64,000 nucleotides of DNA from Bradyrhizobium canariense (GCF_019402665.1 NZ_VSST01000042.1:224414-288413); one strand, 5' to 3'. Shown: positions 8,262 to 16,537, counted from the stretch's first letter. Program-made: numbers and translations. Notes: generated by a model not told the origin, from the letters alone.

Positions 8262-9161
8262 CTATTGCTTGAAGCAGTGCTCGCGATGCCATTTCAGGAA
8301 ATGTGGATGTGGACGATCCAATGGCCGCCGCGGTTCAAGCGCGTGGCCGGTCTTGTTGACGACCGATCTTACGCTCTCGCGATCGTTTGTCTGACGTGAG
8401 ATCAATATCTCCAGATCATCCGCCAAACTAATGAGACCACGATCGAACATCCAATGCGCGGTGCCTGAAAGAGCAATCCCGTTACTAACGATATCCGGTC
8501 CGTTCGCCTCGACTGGTCGGATGTGGGCGGCGGCCACCTCGGCGCGCCCCATTCCATTGATGAGCTTCAGCCCGGTGATCGCGCAACGCTCATCATAGGC
8601 CCGGAGCACGATCCGGCGGAAAATCCGGTCACGCAAAATTCTCGATACAGTCAGGCTGACGCGGTCGCGTTGTTGGTCGAACCTGAACGGCGCCTGCTCC
8701 TCGTTTAAATCGAGCGGTCGGACATCGTCGTCACGCCGCGGCAATAACGGCACGTTCTCGGCGAAACCAAGGGCGCATATTCTATTGAAATCTTCGAGCG
8801 AAAGTGGACGGACAGCGGACTGAGCCCGTCCCGAAATCCGTCCCTGCTCGTTCAAAACACCCCGCTCTACTGGTCCGTTCGACCCATTGAAGGGGACCGG
8901 ATTGGCGAAATCGAGATAGCTTCCTGGCTCGATCACCGCGAGGTACATCCCGGAAGTACCGGGATCCGGAATCACTTGCTGAACCCTTGCAATCGCAAAG
9001 TAGCCTCGCGTTTCAGCTACCTTGCTCGGTTCATAATAGATGACCCAATCGTCAATGCAGGCTTCAACACGACGCAGGTACTGACTGGGAAACTGATAAC
9101 GTTCAGCCGGGCTGTCATCGTAGATCGAGTCGGATCGATGGATGAATACCCCAAATGCCAT
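8262..9161 (-). CDS. HNH endonuclease
   Basis: 299 residues, ATG start at 9161. The C-terminal third carries the HNH_2-type nuclease core: Tyr-Asp-Glu-Arg-Cys-Ala-Ile-Thr-Gly, then Ala-Ala-His-Ile-Arg-Pro, then Asn-Gly-Ile-Ala-Leu-Ser-x2-Ala-His-Trp-Met-Phe-Asp, giving the ordered His/Asn/His residues and one Cys of a possible zinc knuckle. The N-terminal two thirds form a separate beta-rich region of unknown role, perhaps for target recognition. Such stand-alone proteins are usually listed as predicted restriction endonucleases. The gene sits alone between two copies of the guaA 3' end and is visibly less GC-rich than the genes to its right, so it is probably transferred DNA. Confidence 0.85.
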   Translation of the reverse strand: MAFGVFIHRSDSIYDDSPAERYQFPSQYLRRVEACIDDWVIYYEPSKVAETRGYFAIARVQQVIPDPGTSGMYLAVIEPGSYLDFANPVPFNGSNGPVERGVLNEQGRISGRAQSAVRPLSLEDFNRICALGFAENVPLLPRRDDDVRPLDLNEEQAPFRFDQQRDRVSLTVSRILRDRIFRRIVLRAYDERCAITGLKLINGMGRAEVAAAHIRPVEANGPDIVSNGIALSGTAHWMFDRGLISLADDLEILISRQTNDRESVRSVVNKTGHALEPRRPLDRPHPHFLKWHREHCFKQ

Positions 9162-9301
9162 AACTCAATTAAACTCGTCGGAAGCGACACCCGTCAATCT
9201 CGTTCTGCGATTCCGATAGGTTTCGCTGCGCTCTACCCATCCTACTGGCAGAGCATTACTCCGACGGCATTAACAAGGCCAATCGGGCCGCCGCTATCCC
9301 C

Positions 9302-9441
9302 CTATTCCCACTCAATCGTCCCCGGCGGCTTGCTCGTCACGTCGTACACCACCCTATTCACGCCCTTCACCTCGTTGATGATGCGCGTGGCGGTCTCGCC
9401 CAAGAACTTCATATCGAACTGGTAGAAATCCGCGGTCATGC
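9302..9441 (-). repeat. guaA 3' end, second copy of direct repeat
   Basis: This segment is the native end of the intact guaA gene. It forms a direct repeat with 8058-8197 across an interval of about 1.1 kb that contains only the HNH gene. It is interpreted as the partner attachment site. Confidence 0.8.
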
Positions 9442-10900
9442 CGTCGGTTGAGGTGACGGCGCGCAGGCCCACGACGAAGTCGTAGGTGCGGCCGTCGCCC
9501 ATGACGCCGACTGTCTTGACCGGGAGCAGCACCGCAAAAGCCTGCCAGATGTCGTCGTAGAGGCCGTGCTTCCGGATCTGGTCGATGTAGACGGCGTCGG
9601 CCTTGCGCAGGATATCGAGTTTTTCGCGCGTGATGTCGCCGGGGCAGCGGATGGCGAGGCCGGGGCCTGGGAACGGGTGGCGGCCGACGAAGATTTCGGG
9701 CAGGCCGAGCTCGCGACCGAGCTTGCGCACCTCGTCCTTGAACAGCTCGCGCAGGGGCTCGACGAGCTTCATGTTCATGCGCTCGGGGAGACCGCCGACA
9801 TTGTGGTGCGACTTGATCGTCACCGAGGGGCCGCCGGTGAAGGAGACGCTCTCGATCACATCAGGATAGAGCGTGCCTTGCGCGAGGAAGTCGGCGCCGC
9901 CGATCTTCTTGGCCTCCGCCTCGAATACCTCGATGAAGAGGCGGCCGATGGTCTTGCGCTTCACTTCCGGGTCGGTGACGCCTTCGAGCTCGCCCAAAAA
10001 CTGCTTCGAGGCATCCACGTGCACGAGCGGGATGTTGTAGTGGTGGCGGAACAGATCGACCACGGTCTTGGCTTCGTCGAGGCGCAGCATGCCGTGGTCG
10101 ACAAACACGCAAGTGAGTTGCTCGCCGATCGCTTCGTGGATCAGCACGGCCGCGACCGCGGAATCGACGCCCCCGGAGAGGCCGCAAAGCACCCTGCCCT
10201 TGCCGACCTGGGCGCGGATCTTGGCGATCTCCTCCTCGCGGAAGGCGCGCATCGTCCAGTCGCCGGAAAGGCCGGCGATCTTGCGGACAAAATTGCGGAT
10301 CAGCTTGGCGCCATCGGGCGTGTGCACCACTTCGGGGTGGAACATCAGGCCGTAATATTTGCGCGTCTCGTCCTGGATGATCGCGAACGGCGCGTTCGGC
10401 GAGGTGCCGGCCACCGAGAAGCCCGGCGGCATCTTGGTGATGCGGTCGCCGTGGCTCATCCAGACCTGGTTCTTGCCGCCTGGTGACCAGACGTCCTCGA
10501 ACAGCTTGCTCGGCGCCTTCACCTCGACATCGGCGCGGCCGAATTCGCGGTGATGGCCGCCCTCGACGGTGCCCCCGAGCTGCTCCGCCATGGCCATCTG
10601 GCCGTAGCAGATGCCCATCACGGGCACGCCGGAATCGAAGATCGCTTGCGGCGCGCGGGGCGAGCCGGCCTCATGCACCGATTCAGGGCCGCCGGAGAGA
10701 ATCACCGCCTTCGGCTTCATCTCGTTGAAGGCCTGTTCGGCCTTGTTGAACGGGACGATCTCGCAATAGACGCCGTCCTCGCGCACGCGACGCGCGATCA
10801 GCTGCGTCACCTGGCTGCCGAAGTCGACGATGAGAATCTTGTCGTGCGCCGAGGCCACCGAGGGCGTCGACGCGGAGCGGTCGGTCTGTGCTGCTGTCAT
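9302..10900 (-). CDS. guaA: GMP synthase (glutamine-hydrolysing)
   Basis: 532 residues from the ATG at 10900; the open frame runs 40 codons further upstream but that part is unlike the family. An N-terminal class-I glutamine amidotransferase domain has the nucleophile in Met-Gly-Ile-Cys-Tyr-Gly-Gln and the His-Glu pair in Phe-His-Pro-Glu-Val. An ATP-pyrophosphatase domain follows with the P-loop Ser-Gly-Gly-Val-Asp-Ser, and then the C-terminal dimerisation domain. The enzyme converts XMP, ATP and glutamine to GMP in the cytoplasm. The gene's 3' end is duplicated downstream (8058-8197), so its last 46 codons may have been replaced by an incoming element's copy while keeping the protein intact. 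Confidence 0.97.
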   Translation of the reverse strand: MTAAQTDRSASTPSVASAHDKILIVDFGSQVTQLIARRVREDGVYCEIVPFNKAEQAFNEMKPKAVILSGGPESVHEAGSPRAPQAIFDSGVPVMGICYGQMAMAEQLGGTVEGGHHREFGRADVEVKAPSKLFEDVWSPGGKNQVWMSHGDRITKMPPGFSVAGTSPNAPFAIIQDETRKYYGLMFHPEVVHTPDGAKLIRNFVRKIAGLSGDWTMRAFREEEIAKIRAQVGKGRVLCGLSGGVDSAVAAVLIHEAIGEQLTCVFVDHGMLRLDEAKTVVDLFRHHYNIPLVHVDASKQFLGELEGVTDPEVKRKTIGRLFIEVFEAEAKKIGGADFLAQGTLYPDVIESVSFTGGPSVTIKSHHNVGGLPERMNMKLVEPLRELFKDEVRKLGRELGLPEIFVGRHPFPGPGLAIRCPGDITREKLDILRKADAVYIDQIRKHGLYDDIWQAFAVLLPVKTVGVMGDGRTYDFVVGLRAVTSTDGMTADFYQFDMKFLGETATRIINEVKGVNRVVYDVTSKPPGTIEWE

Positions 10901-11048
10901 GGCAAGCAGATACGCGACGGGGGCTTTTCCCGCAACCGCGCGGGCCGCGCGCCCACATTCTTCTTTGGGCATGGACAAATCGATATAGGTAAGTATCATT
11001 GACCTAATATGGCCCGCCACTCACCAAGGGCCGATCAGGGAGAACGTC

Positions 11049-11420
11049 ATGCCACACCATCATCAGCCGTCGAATCTCGCCGCGCTCGGCCGCACCTGGG
11101 TCGAGGCCTGGAACGCACGCGATCTCGAGCGCGTGCTCACGCTCTATGCCGAGGACGTCGTGATGACCTCGGACCGCATCCCCGCGATGGGATTCGATGA
11201 AAGCGGCACCGTCCGCGGCAAGGATTCGTTGCGGGCCTATTGGAGCAAGGCGCTCGCCCTGTTGCCGGAGCTGCATTTCTCGCTCATCGAATTGTTCGTC
11301 AGCCCAGATAGCGTGGTGGTGTTCTACGAGAACGAGCGGGGAAAGCGGATCTGCGAATATCTGCGGGTGAATGCGGCCGGAAAGATCGTGCAGGGATCGG
11401 CGAATCATTTGGTGGGCTGA
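11049..11420 (+). CDS. SnoaL/NTF2-like fold protein
   Basis: 123 residues, ATG preceded by GGGAGAA. The sequence has the typical small cone-shaped SnoaL-like layout: an N-terminal helix with Trp-x2-Ala-Trp-Asn-Ala-Arg-Asp, then Leu-Tyr-Ala-Glu-Asp-Val, a Gly-Lys-Asp-x-Leu-Arg-Ala-Tyr-Trp segment, and closing beta strands. Proteins of this fold act as small isomerases or lyases or only bind ligands, and the sequence does not tell which. It is transcribed divergently from guaA. Confidence 0.8.
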   Translation: MPHHHQPSNLAALGRTWVEAWNARDLERVLTLYAEDVVMTSDRIPAMGFDESGTVRGKDSLRAYWSKALALLPELHFSLIELFVSPDSVVVFYENERGKRICEYLRVNAAGKIVQGSANHLVG

Positions 11421-11432
11421 CGCTCACCCACC

Positions 11433-11540
11433 GCTGTCATTCCCCGCGAAGGCGGGGAATCCAGTACGCTACGGCCTGTCGATTCAATTAGTGCGGCCTC
11501 TGGAATACTGGATCGCCCGCCTTCGCGGGCGATGACAGCG
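11433..11540. repeat. dispersed palindromic repeat, family A, copy 1
   Basis: About 108 bases with inverted ends: tgtcat ... atccagta on the left and tactggat ... atgaca on the right. Each arm contains its own hairpin (cccgc-gaag-gcggg type). Related copies lie at 17693, 25660 and 45046 in this window. All four are between genes, and the central part varies. Confidence 0.85.
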
Positions 11541-11655
11541 CGTGTCAGGCGTGAGCATGCCCCAAGCGCGATAGTGCGGGCGCCGCAATGACGGAGACTG
11601 TGGCGAGCGCATACGCTAACAACACCGGCGCCGGCACCGAGACAGGACCCTCCCC

Positions 11656-11988
11656 ATGAAGCTCCCCACCTCCCCCTTCACCGTCACCGACTGGAGCAAG
11701 GTCGAGCCGACCATCCATCCCGGCGAGACCGGGCAAGCCCAGTGGCGCACGCTCAACATCGGCGATCTCCGGGTGCGGATGGTCGAATATACGCCGGGCT
11801 ATCTCGCCGACCATTGGTGCGACCGCGGCCACGTGCTCTACGTGCTGCAGGGCGAGCTCGACAGCGAGCTGCGCGACGGCCGCAAGTTCAAGCTCACGGC
11901 GGGGATGAGCTATCAGGTCTCGGATTTCGGCGACGCAGCGCACCGGTCCTCGACCGCGACGGGGGCGACGCTGTTTATCGTCGATTGA
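11656..11988 (+). CDS. cupin-fold protein with DHWC motif
   Basis: 110 residues, ATG after GGACCCTCCCC. A compact one-domain cupin: Tyr-Leu-Ala-Asp-His-Trp-Cys-Asp-Arg-Gly-His near residues 52-62 supplies the characteristic Asp-His-Trp-Cys motif and a second His. The strand Val-Leu-Gln-Gly-Glu-Leu and a late Ala-His-Arg-Ser complete the barrel. It has no signal peptide, so it is cytoplasmic. This family is mostly uncharacterised; metal-dependent enzyme and sensor roles are both possible. Confidence 0.8.
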   Translation: MKLPTSPFTVTDWSKVEPTIHPGETGQAQWRTLNIGDLRVRMVEYTPGYLADHWCDRGHVLYVLQGELDSELRDGRKFKLTAGMSYQVSDFGDAAHRSSTATGATLFIVD

Positions 11989-12060
11989 GGCGCCCCGGAA
12001 GGGTTAATTTGCACCGCAAAATAGCAAAATGCGGCGACATTCCGAGCGACGGGTGGTGCC

Positions 12061-12089
12061 TTGAAGTGGCCCCAAAATCTCGCTATATT
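12061..12089 (+). promoter_or_regulatory. sigma-70-type promoter for cspA
   Basis: TTGAAG at 12061-12066 and TATATT at 12084-12089 with an optimal 17-base spacer. A start point near 12096 would give an untranslated leader of about 150 bases before the cold-shock gene. Long leaders of this kind are the known site of post-transcriptional control in CspA-type genes. Confidence 0.6.
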
Positions 12090-12247
12090 GTGATCATCGA
12101 TACTTGGCCGAACGACTGGGCCGCTTCGCTTCGTTGCTGACGGGCGCGCACGCTTCAGATGATTTCTCCAACATCGACTGATCAGGACTATGGGCGCAAT
12201 AGTGCGTACCGGTCCGCGTGTTAACTTCTTAAGCAAAGGAAATTCCC

Positions 12248-12457
12248 ATGGCTATGGGCACCGTGAAGTGGTTCAACAATCAAAAGGGTTTTGGTTTCAT
12301 TCAGCCGGATGACGGCGACAAGGACGTGTTCGTGCACATCAGCGCCGTCGAGCGCGCCGGCCTGTCGACCCTCAATGAGGGCCAGAAGGTCTCGTTCGAC
12401 ATCGTCGCCGATCGTCGCAGCGGCAAGTCCTCGGCTGACAATCTCCGCGTCGGCTAA
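12248..12457 (+). CDS. cspA: cold-shock protein, CspA family
   Basis: 69 residues, the standard single cold-shock domain. Both RNA-binding motifs are intact: Lys-Gly-Phe-Gly-Phe-Ile (RNP1) and Val-Phe-Val-His-Ile-Ser (RNP2), after the usual Gly-Thr-Val-Lys-Trp-Phe-Asn start. It should act as an RNA chaperone in the cytoplasm. The ATG follows AAAGGAAA. A clear promoter lies about 160 bases upstream and a strong terminator 50 bases downstream, so it is a single-gene unit. The exact member (cold-induced or constitutive) cannot be told from sequence. Confidence 0.95.
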   Translation: MAMGTVKWFNNQKGFGFIQPDDGDKDVFVHISAVERAGLSTLNEGQKVSFDIVADRRSGKSSADNLRVG

Positions 12458-12506
12458 CGCCAGCGCACCGTTCTGACCACGGACGTACCGGCAGAACGTC
12501 AAGTTA

Positions 12507-12550
12507 GAAAACCCCGCGACCGGGTTCCGGTTTGCGGGGTTTTTGTTTTG
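12507..12550 (+). terminator. rho-independent terminator after cspA
   Basis: The stem AAACCCCGC ... GCGGGGTTT, with an extra A-T pair at the base and a loop of about 15 bases, is followed by TTTTGTTTT. This is the clearest intrinsic terminator in the window. Confidence 0.88.
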
Positions 12551-12582
12551 GGGGCCGCCGCAACCCGCGGTGACGGGGAGGG

Positions 12583-13881
12583 CTATGCCTTCTTCAAGAC
12601 CGAGACGAAGAACCCGTCCGTCCCGGTCCGCCGCGGCGTCATCAGCCAGCCTTCCGGCGATTGCAGCGCGGCTTGCGCAAACTCCTCCGCCTTGTCCCAG
12701 AGCACGCTCGCGGTCTGCTCTGGCGGCACCACCGCGAACTCAGGATGGCGGCCAGTGAACGCCCTCACCTGCTCGCCGTTCTCCTCCGAAAGCACCGAGC
12801 AGGTGATGTAGGCGATGCGGCCGCCGGCCTTGACCAGCGGAACCGCGCGCTCGAGCACCTCGGTCTGGTCCCGCAAGCGAATCTCCAGGGCGCCCGGGCG
12901 CATGCGCCATTTGGCATCGGGGTTGCGGCGCCAGGTTCCGGTTCCCGTGCAGGGCGCGTCGATCACGACGAGGTCGGCGGTGGCGCTGATCTCGGCCAGC
13001 GGATCGGCCTCGCCCTTGGGCGTGCGCACATCGGCATTGTGGACGCCGGCGCGCGACAGGCGGTCGTGGATCGGCGCAAGCTGCCGCTTGTCGCTGTCGG
13101 TCGCGATCAGCCGGCCCTTGCCCTGCATCATCGCGGCGAGCGCCAACGTCTTGCCGCCGGCCCCCGCACAGAGATCGATCACCTGCTCGCCGGGTTTTGC
13201 CGCGGTCAAGGCAGCCGCAAGCTGCGACCCCTCATCCTGCACTTCGATGGCGCCCTTGATGAAATCCTCTTCGGCCTGGATGCCGGGGTTGCGTGCATCG
13301 GCCGAAAGCTCGATGCGCAGGCCGGTTGCGGACCACTGCGTCGGTTTTGCATGAAGATGAGCAAGCGCCCCCAGCACCTTGTCGCGATTGGATTTTAGCG
13401 TGTTGACGCGCAGGTCGAGCGGCGCCCGGCTCGCCATCGCGGCCGCCTCCGCGACGCGCTCGTCGCCGAAGGCTTTTGCCAAGTACGGATCCAGCCATTC
13501 CGGATAGTCGCCGGCGATCGCGGCCGGGGCACCTTCCAGCGACCGCGAGGCGAGCGCGGCCTGCTCGGCCTCGGTCAACGGCGCCGGGGCAAAGCGGCTG
13601 CCGTCGAACAGCGCGGCCATCGTGGCCGTATCCATGTTGCGCTCGAGGCGAAGCATGCCGATCAGCCGCGACCGCGCGGTGTTCGAATCCATCAGGTAGG
13701 CGCTCGAGGCGTAGCGGCGCAGCACGTCCCAGACGAGGCCGGCAATGGCGGCGCGGTCGCCGGAGCCGGCGAAGCGGTGCGCGGTGCCCCACTCCTTCAG
13801 CGCCTTGGCCGCAGGCACGCGGTCTTTCTCGATGGTGTCGATCAGTTCGATGGCTGCGGACAGCCGGGCAGCGGGAGTCAT
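12583..13881 (-). CDS. RsmB/NOP-family rRNA (cytosine-5) methyltransferase
   Basis: 432 residues. The N-terminal part (about 1-140) is helical and NusB-like, as in RsmB. The SAM-binding motif Cys-Ala-Gly-Ala-Gly-Gly-Lys-Thr is near residue 233. Motif IV is Asp-Ala-Pro-Cys-Thr-Gly-Thr-Gly, and motif VI Ile-Thr-Cys-Ser supplies the nucleophilic Cys. Both cysteines needed for m5C chemistry are present. It probably methylates 16S rRNA, but the target base cannot be assigned from sequence. The gene converges with cspA and follows the MAPEG gene on the same strand by 35 bases. Confidence 0.9.
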   Translation of the reverse strand: MTPAARLSAAIELIDTIEKDRVPAAKALKEWGTAHRFAGSGDRAAIAGLVWDVLRRYASSAYLMDSNTARSRLIGMLRLERNMDTATMAALFDGSRFAPAPLTEAEQAALASRSLEGAPAAIAGDYPEWLDPYLAKAFGDERVAEAAAMASRAPLDLRVNTLKSNRDKVLGALAHLHAKPTQWSATGLRIELSADARNPGIQAEEDFIKGAIEVQDEGSQLAAALTAAKPGEQVIDLCAGAGGKTLALAAMMQGKGRLIATDSDKRQLAPIHDRLSRAGVHNADVRTPKGEADPLAEISATADLVVIDAPCTGTGTWRRNPDAKWRMRPGALEIRLRDQTEVLERAVPLVKAGGRIAYITCSVLSEENGEQVRAFTGRHPEFAVVPPEQTASVLWDKAEEFAQAALQSPEGWLMTPRRTGTDGFFVSVLKKA

Positions 13882-13915
13882 TTGAATCTTTCAGATCAGG
13901 ATCGGCGAGTAGCGC

Positions 13916-14338
13916 CTAGATCAGCAACAGCATTTTCAACGCGAAGTAGATCCACATCGCGAGCAGGACAAGCACGCCGGCGAGCCAGATCGTGGAGCGG
14001 CGGCCGAGATTGTTGGAGGAGACGAAGATTCCGGCATGGACGAAGCGCGTCACCACGAACACCCAGGACATCAGCACGATGAACAGATCGGCATGGCGCA
14101 ACGGGAGCGCCAGCGCGATCAGGGCGTAGAACAGCACCGGCAGCTCGAACTGGTTGCGGTAGCAATTGGCGATTTGTGTGGCGCCCTTGGGCCAGTTGGG
14201 CTCGCCGAGCGCAATGTCGCGGCTCTTGGTCTCGCCGGAGACGAGCGCGCGCCGGCGTCCCATCGCCATGGCGATCAGGAGCGCGAAGGTGAGACCGACC
14301 TGCACGAAGACCGGCAGCAAAACCATTTGAATGGACAT
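13916..14338 (-). CDS. MAPEG-family integral membrane protein
   Basis: 140 residues from the ATG at 14338; an in-frame ATG at 14362 adds 8 polar residues that are less likely. Four hydrophobic segments are visible (roughly 5-25, 65-85, 90-110, 118-138). The loop between helices 1 and 2 has the family's Asn-x2-Glu-Leu-Pro-Val-Leu-Phe-Tyr pattern. MAPEG proteins include glutathione transferases and eicosanoid enzymes; in bacteria most are uncharacterised. The gene lies 35 bases upstream of the RsmB-type gene and probably shares its transcript. Confidence 0.8.
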   Translation of the reverse strand: MSIQMVLLPVFVQVGLTFALLIAMAMGRRRALVSGETKSRDIALGEPNWPKGATQIANCYRNQFELPVLFYALIALALPLRHADLFIVLMSWVFVVTRFVHAGIFVSSNNLGRRSTIWLAGVLVLLAMWIYFALKMLLLI

Positions 14339-14584
14339 CGGAATTTCCCGGGATTTTCCCATCCGGCGGAAGGCATAGCTAGCGTCCCTTAGCGGTCACC
14401 GCTGGTCCTGACAATCAACGAGTTGAACCGGCGTTCCCGATGAGGCGACCAACGGTCGACAGTTAAAGCGATTTTGCCCCTCGGGGCGCGCAAGGCGAGA
14501 GACCGCCATGAACACCCTCTTCAGCCTGATGCCAGCCTGACCGGCGCTTTGACCGAGTCCGCCGACGGGCAGTTCGGCATCCTG

Positions 14585-15166
14585 ATGTCGGCGCTGGCCG
14601 GCATCGCGACGGCGCTTGCGGTGGCGCTGGCGATGACGGTCTACTTCCGAATGAGCTATCGGACCTGGCGAGATGTCCTCAGGCACGGCGTCGCTGCGCT
14701 CGCCGCCCTCGCGCTGTTCGCGTTTGCCGCCTACGACATGCGCCATGCCGCGCTGGCCTATCTCGGCCTCAATCCATCGAAACCCGCGGTCGAGTTCGAG
14801 ATCAGCATGCCCAGGGAGACCTTGGCGGCGGCGACCGACACCCAGATCGAGCTGCATACCGACCGCAACCAGACGCTGGCGCTGGTCGAGGGCGTGAAGG
14901 AGCTCGGTGATGGCCGCTCCGTGCTGCGCGGCGCGGTGGCGCTCAACCACCGCACCGCGGACCGCGTGCTGGTCGTGAACCTGCCCGGCAAGGGCACCTT
15001 CGAATTCCGCCTTCGCCTGCCGGCCGAGCCGCATCGCTCCGAGCAGTTCGGCCCTCAGTTCGGTCCTCAGTTCGGTCCTTGGCACCTCGCCGACCGCATC
15101 GCCTCGCCGCTGGCAAGCCCGGTCGCGCCGCAGGACGCCTACACGATCCGCTATCGCGTGCTTTAA
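14585..15166 (+). CDS. hypothetical membrane-anchored protein, start possibly frameshifted
   Basis: 193 residues from the first in-frame ATG (14585). One strong hydrophobic helix (residues 1-25), a short basic loop, then a second helix (about 36-55) precede a 140-residue soluble beta-rich domain, probably periplasmic. Three tandem Gln-Phe-Gly-Pro units lie near residue 155. The true start may be the ATG at 14508, which has an AAGGCGAGAG ribosome site but is one base out of frame. From there the reading stops after 10 codons, while the downstream frame continues smoothly upstream past 14530 into the same place. I do not recognise the family. Confidence 0.6.
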   Translation: MSALAGIATALAVALAMTVYFRMSYRTWRDVLRHGVAALAALALFAFAAYDMRHAALAYLGLNPSKPAVEFEISMPRETLAAATDTQIELHTDRNQTLALVEGVKELGDGRSVLRGAVALNHRTADRVLVVNLPGKGTFEFRLRLPAEPHRSEQFGPQFGPQFGPWHLADRIASPLASPVAPQDAYTIRYRVL

Positions 15167-15236
15167 ACTTTGTTCGATCGCTGACCGCGGACCCGCCGTC
15201 ATCGTTCCGACGTCGGGCGTGGCCTATGATCGATAC

Positions 15237-16079
15237 ATGTCCGAATTTCGCCTGACGCAGATCTCCGACACCCATCTTGGCCGGCGCTTCCCCGGCCTGA
15301 TCGCAAACTTCCAGGCGCTCAGTGAGCATATCGACACCGATAGGCCCGATCTCGTCGTCAACACCGGCGATGTCTCGTTCGACGGGCCGACCAGCCGCGA
15401 CGATGTCGAATTCGCCAAGGCCCTGCACGATGCCCTGCCCGTCGCCTGCCGCTACATCCCCGGCAATCACGACATCGGCGACAATCCGACCGCGATCGGC
15501 CCTGCGCCGAAGCCGCCGGTCGCGGAAGCGCATCGCCAGCAATTCCGCGAGATCATCGGCGAGGACCATTGGTCGTTCGAGGCCGCGGGCTGGTGCTTCA
15601 TCGGTGTCAATTCGCTGGTGATGAATTCAGGGCTCGCCTTCGAGGCCGAGCAGTTCGACTGGCTCGCCTCGGAAGTTTCGCGCACGAACGGCAGGCCGGT
15701 CGCGCTGTTCGTACACAAGCCGCTGTTTCTCAACCTGCCCGACGACCCCGAGACGCCGGAGACCTCGATCCGCTACGTGCCGCAGCCGGCACGCGCGCGG
15801 CTGATCGGGATGTTTGCGCATGTCGACCTGCGCCTCATCGCCAGCGGTCACGTGCACCAGCGGCGCGACTTCACCTGGCGCCACACCCGCCACGTCTGGG
15901 CGCCCTCGGCCGGCTTCAAGATCAACGACAAGCGCCAGGACCGGATCGCGATCAAGGAGGTCGGGCTCGTGGAGTACCGCTTCCAGCCCGACGCCTTCGA
16001 GGTTCGCCACGTCAGGGCCGCCGGCCAGGTCGATATCGATATCGAGGAGCTGCTCGCCCAGATGGGCGGTGCGCATTAG
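15237..16079 (+). CDS. calcineurin-like metallophosphoesterase
   Basis: 280 residues from the ATG at 15237; a GTG at 15219 is also in frame. The two-metal site is complete: Ser-Asp-Thr-His-Leu-Gly (residues 10-15), Thr-Gly-Asp-Val-Ser near 46, Pro-Gly-Asn-His-Asp-Ile near 77, and the late Ala-Ser-Gly-His-Val-His. The spacing is that of the Icc/CpdA class III group, which includes cyclic-nucleotide phosphodiesterases. The substrate is not determined here. It has no signal peptide, so it should act in the cytoplasm. Confidence 0.88.
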   Translation: MSEFRLTQISDTHLGRRFPGLIANFQALSEHIDTDRPDLVVNTGDVSFDGPTSRDDVEFAKALHDALPVACRYIPGNHDIGDNPTAIGPAPKPPVAEAHRQQFREIIGEDHWSFEAAGWCFIGVNSLVMNSGLAFEAEQFDWLASEVSRTNGRPVALFVHKPLFLNLPDDPETPETSIRYVPQPARARLIGMFAHVDLRLIASGHVHQRRDFTWRHTRHVWAPSAGFKINDKRQDRIAIKEVGLVEYRFQPDAFEVRHVRAAGQVDIDIEELLAQMGGAH

Positions 16080-16095
16080 CGCTTCCCATGGCTGC

Positions 16096-16389
16096 TCAAG
16101 CGACGCTCTTGAGATCCTGCTGGATCGCGGCAAGCAAGGACTGCAGCGCGTCGCTGTTCACCGGTTTGGCCCCGGTGTTGGCGGGCTGAATAATGGCAGG
16201 CCGCGCGGCTTTGACCGGGCGCTTGGGGAATGGCGGCGTGGGTGTGGGCATCGCAGATAGCGCGAACACGTCCTCGGTATGGACGAACTTGCCATGAATC
16301 ACGTCGTCGCGACGGCCCATGACAAACATCGTCGCCCAATAACCGGCGGCCACAAGGATTACGCAGAAAACAACAAGCTCTAACATCAT
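16096..16389 (-). CDS. hypothetical single-pass membrane protein (97 aa)
   Basis: An N-terminal hydrophobic helix (residues 2-22) is followed by a basic segment, a Pro-rich linker, and a C-terminal Leu/Ala/Gln helix. The sequence is consistent with a small inner-membrane protein carrying a cytoplasmic tail. No family was recognised. The coding frame is clean and the gene converges with the metallophosphoesterase, 16 bases apart. Confidence 0.65.
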   Translation of the reverse strand: MMLELVVFCVILVAAGYWATMFVMGRRDDVIHGKFVHTEDVFALSAMPTPTPPFPKRPVKAARPAIIQPANTGAKPVNSDALQSLLAAIQQDLKSVA

Positions 16390-16537
16390 CGCACCTGAAA
16401 TATGCGCAATGATTCAATGCCTTCGCGAGCCCGTCAATGAACCGACGGTCACACCCGCGGCTTTTGCGGGCGGGTGTGGCCGATCGGTCACTATTTGTTA
16501 ACCATACCCGGCCCCCGAGGGGGGCCGAGGCGGCCGA

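Noticed and set aside
16510..16526. GC hairpin after the MDR reductase gene as terminator
   Set aside because: The stem is good but no T-run follows on the relevant strand, so it is left uncalled.
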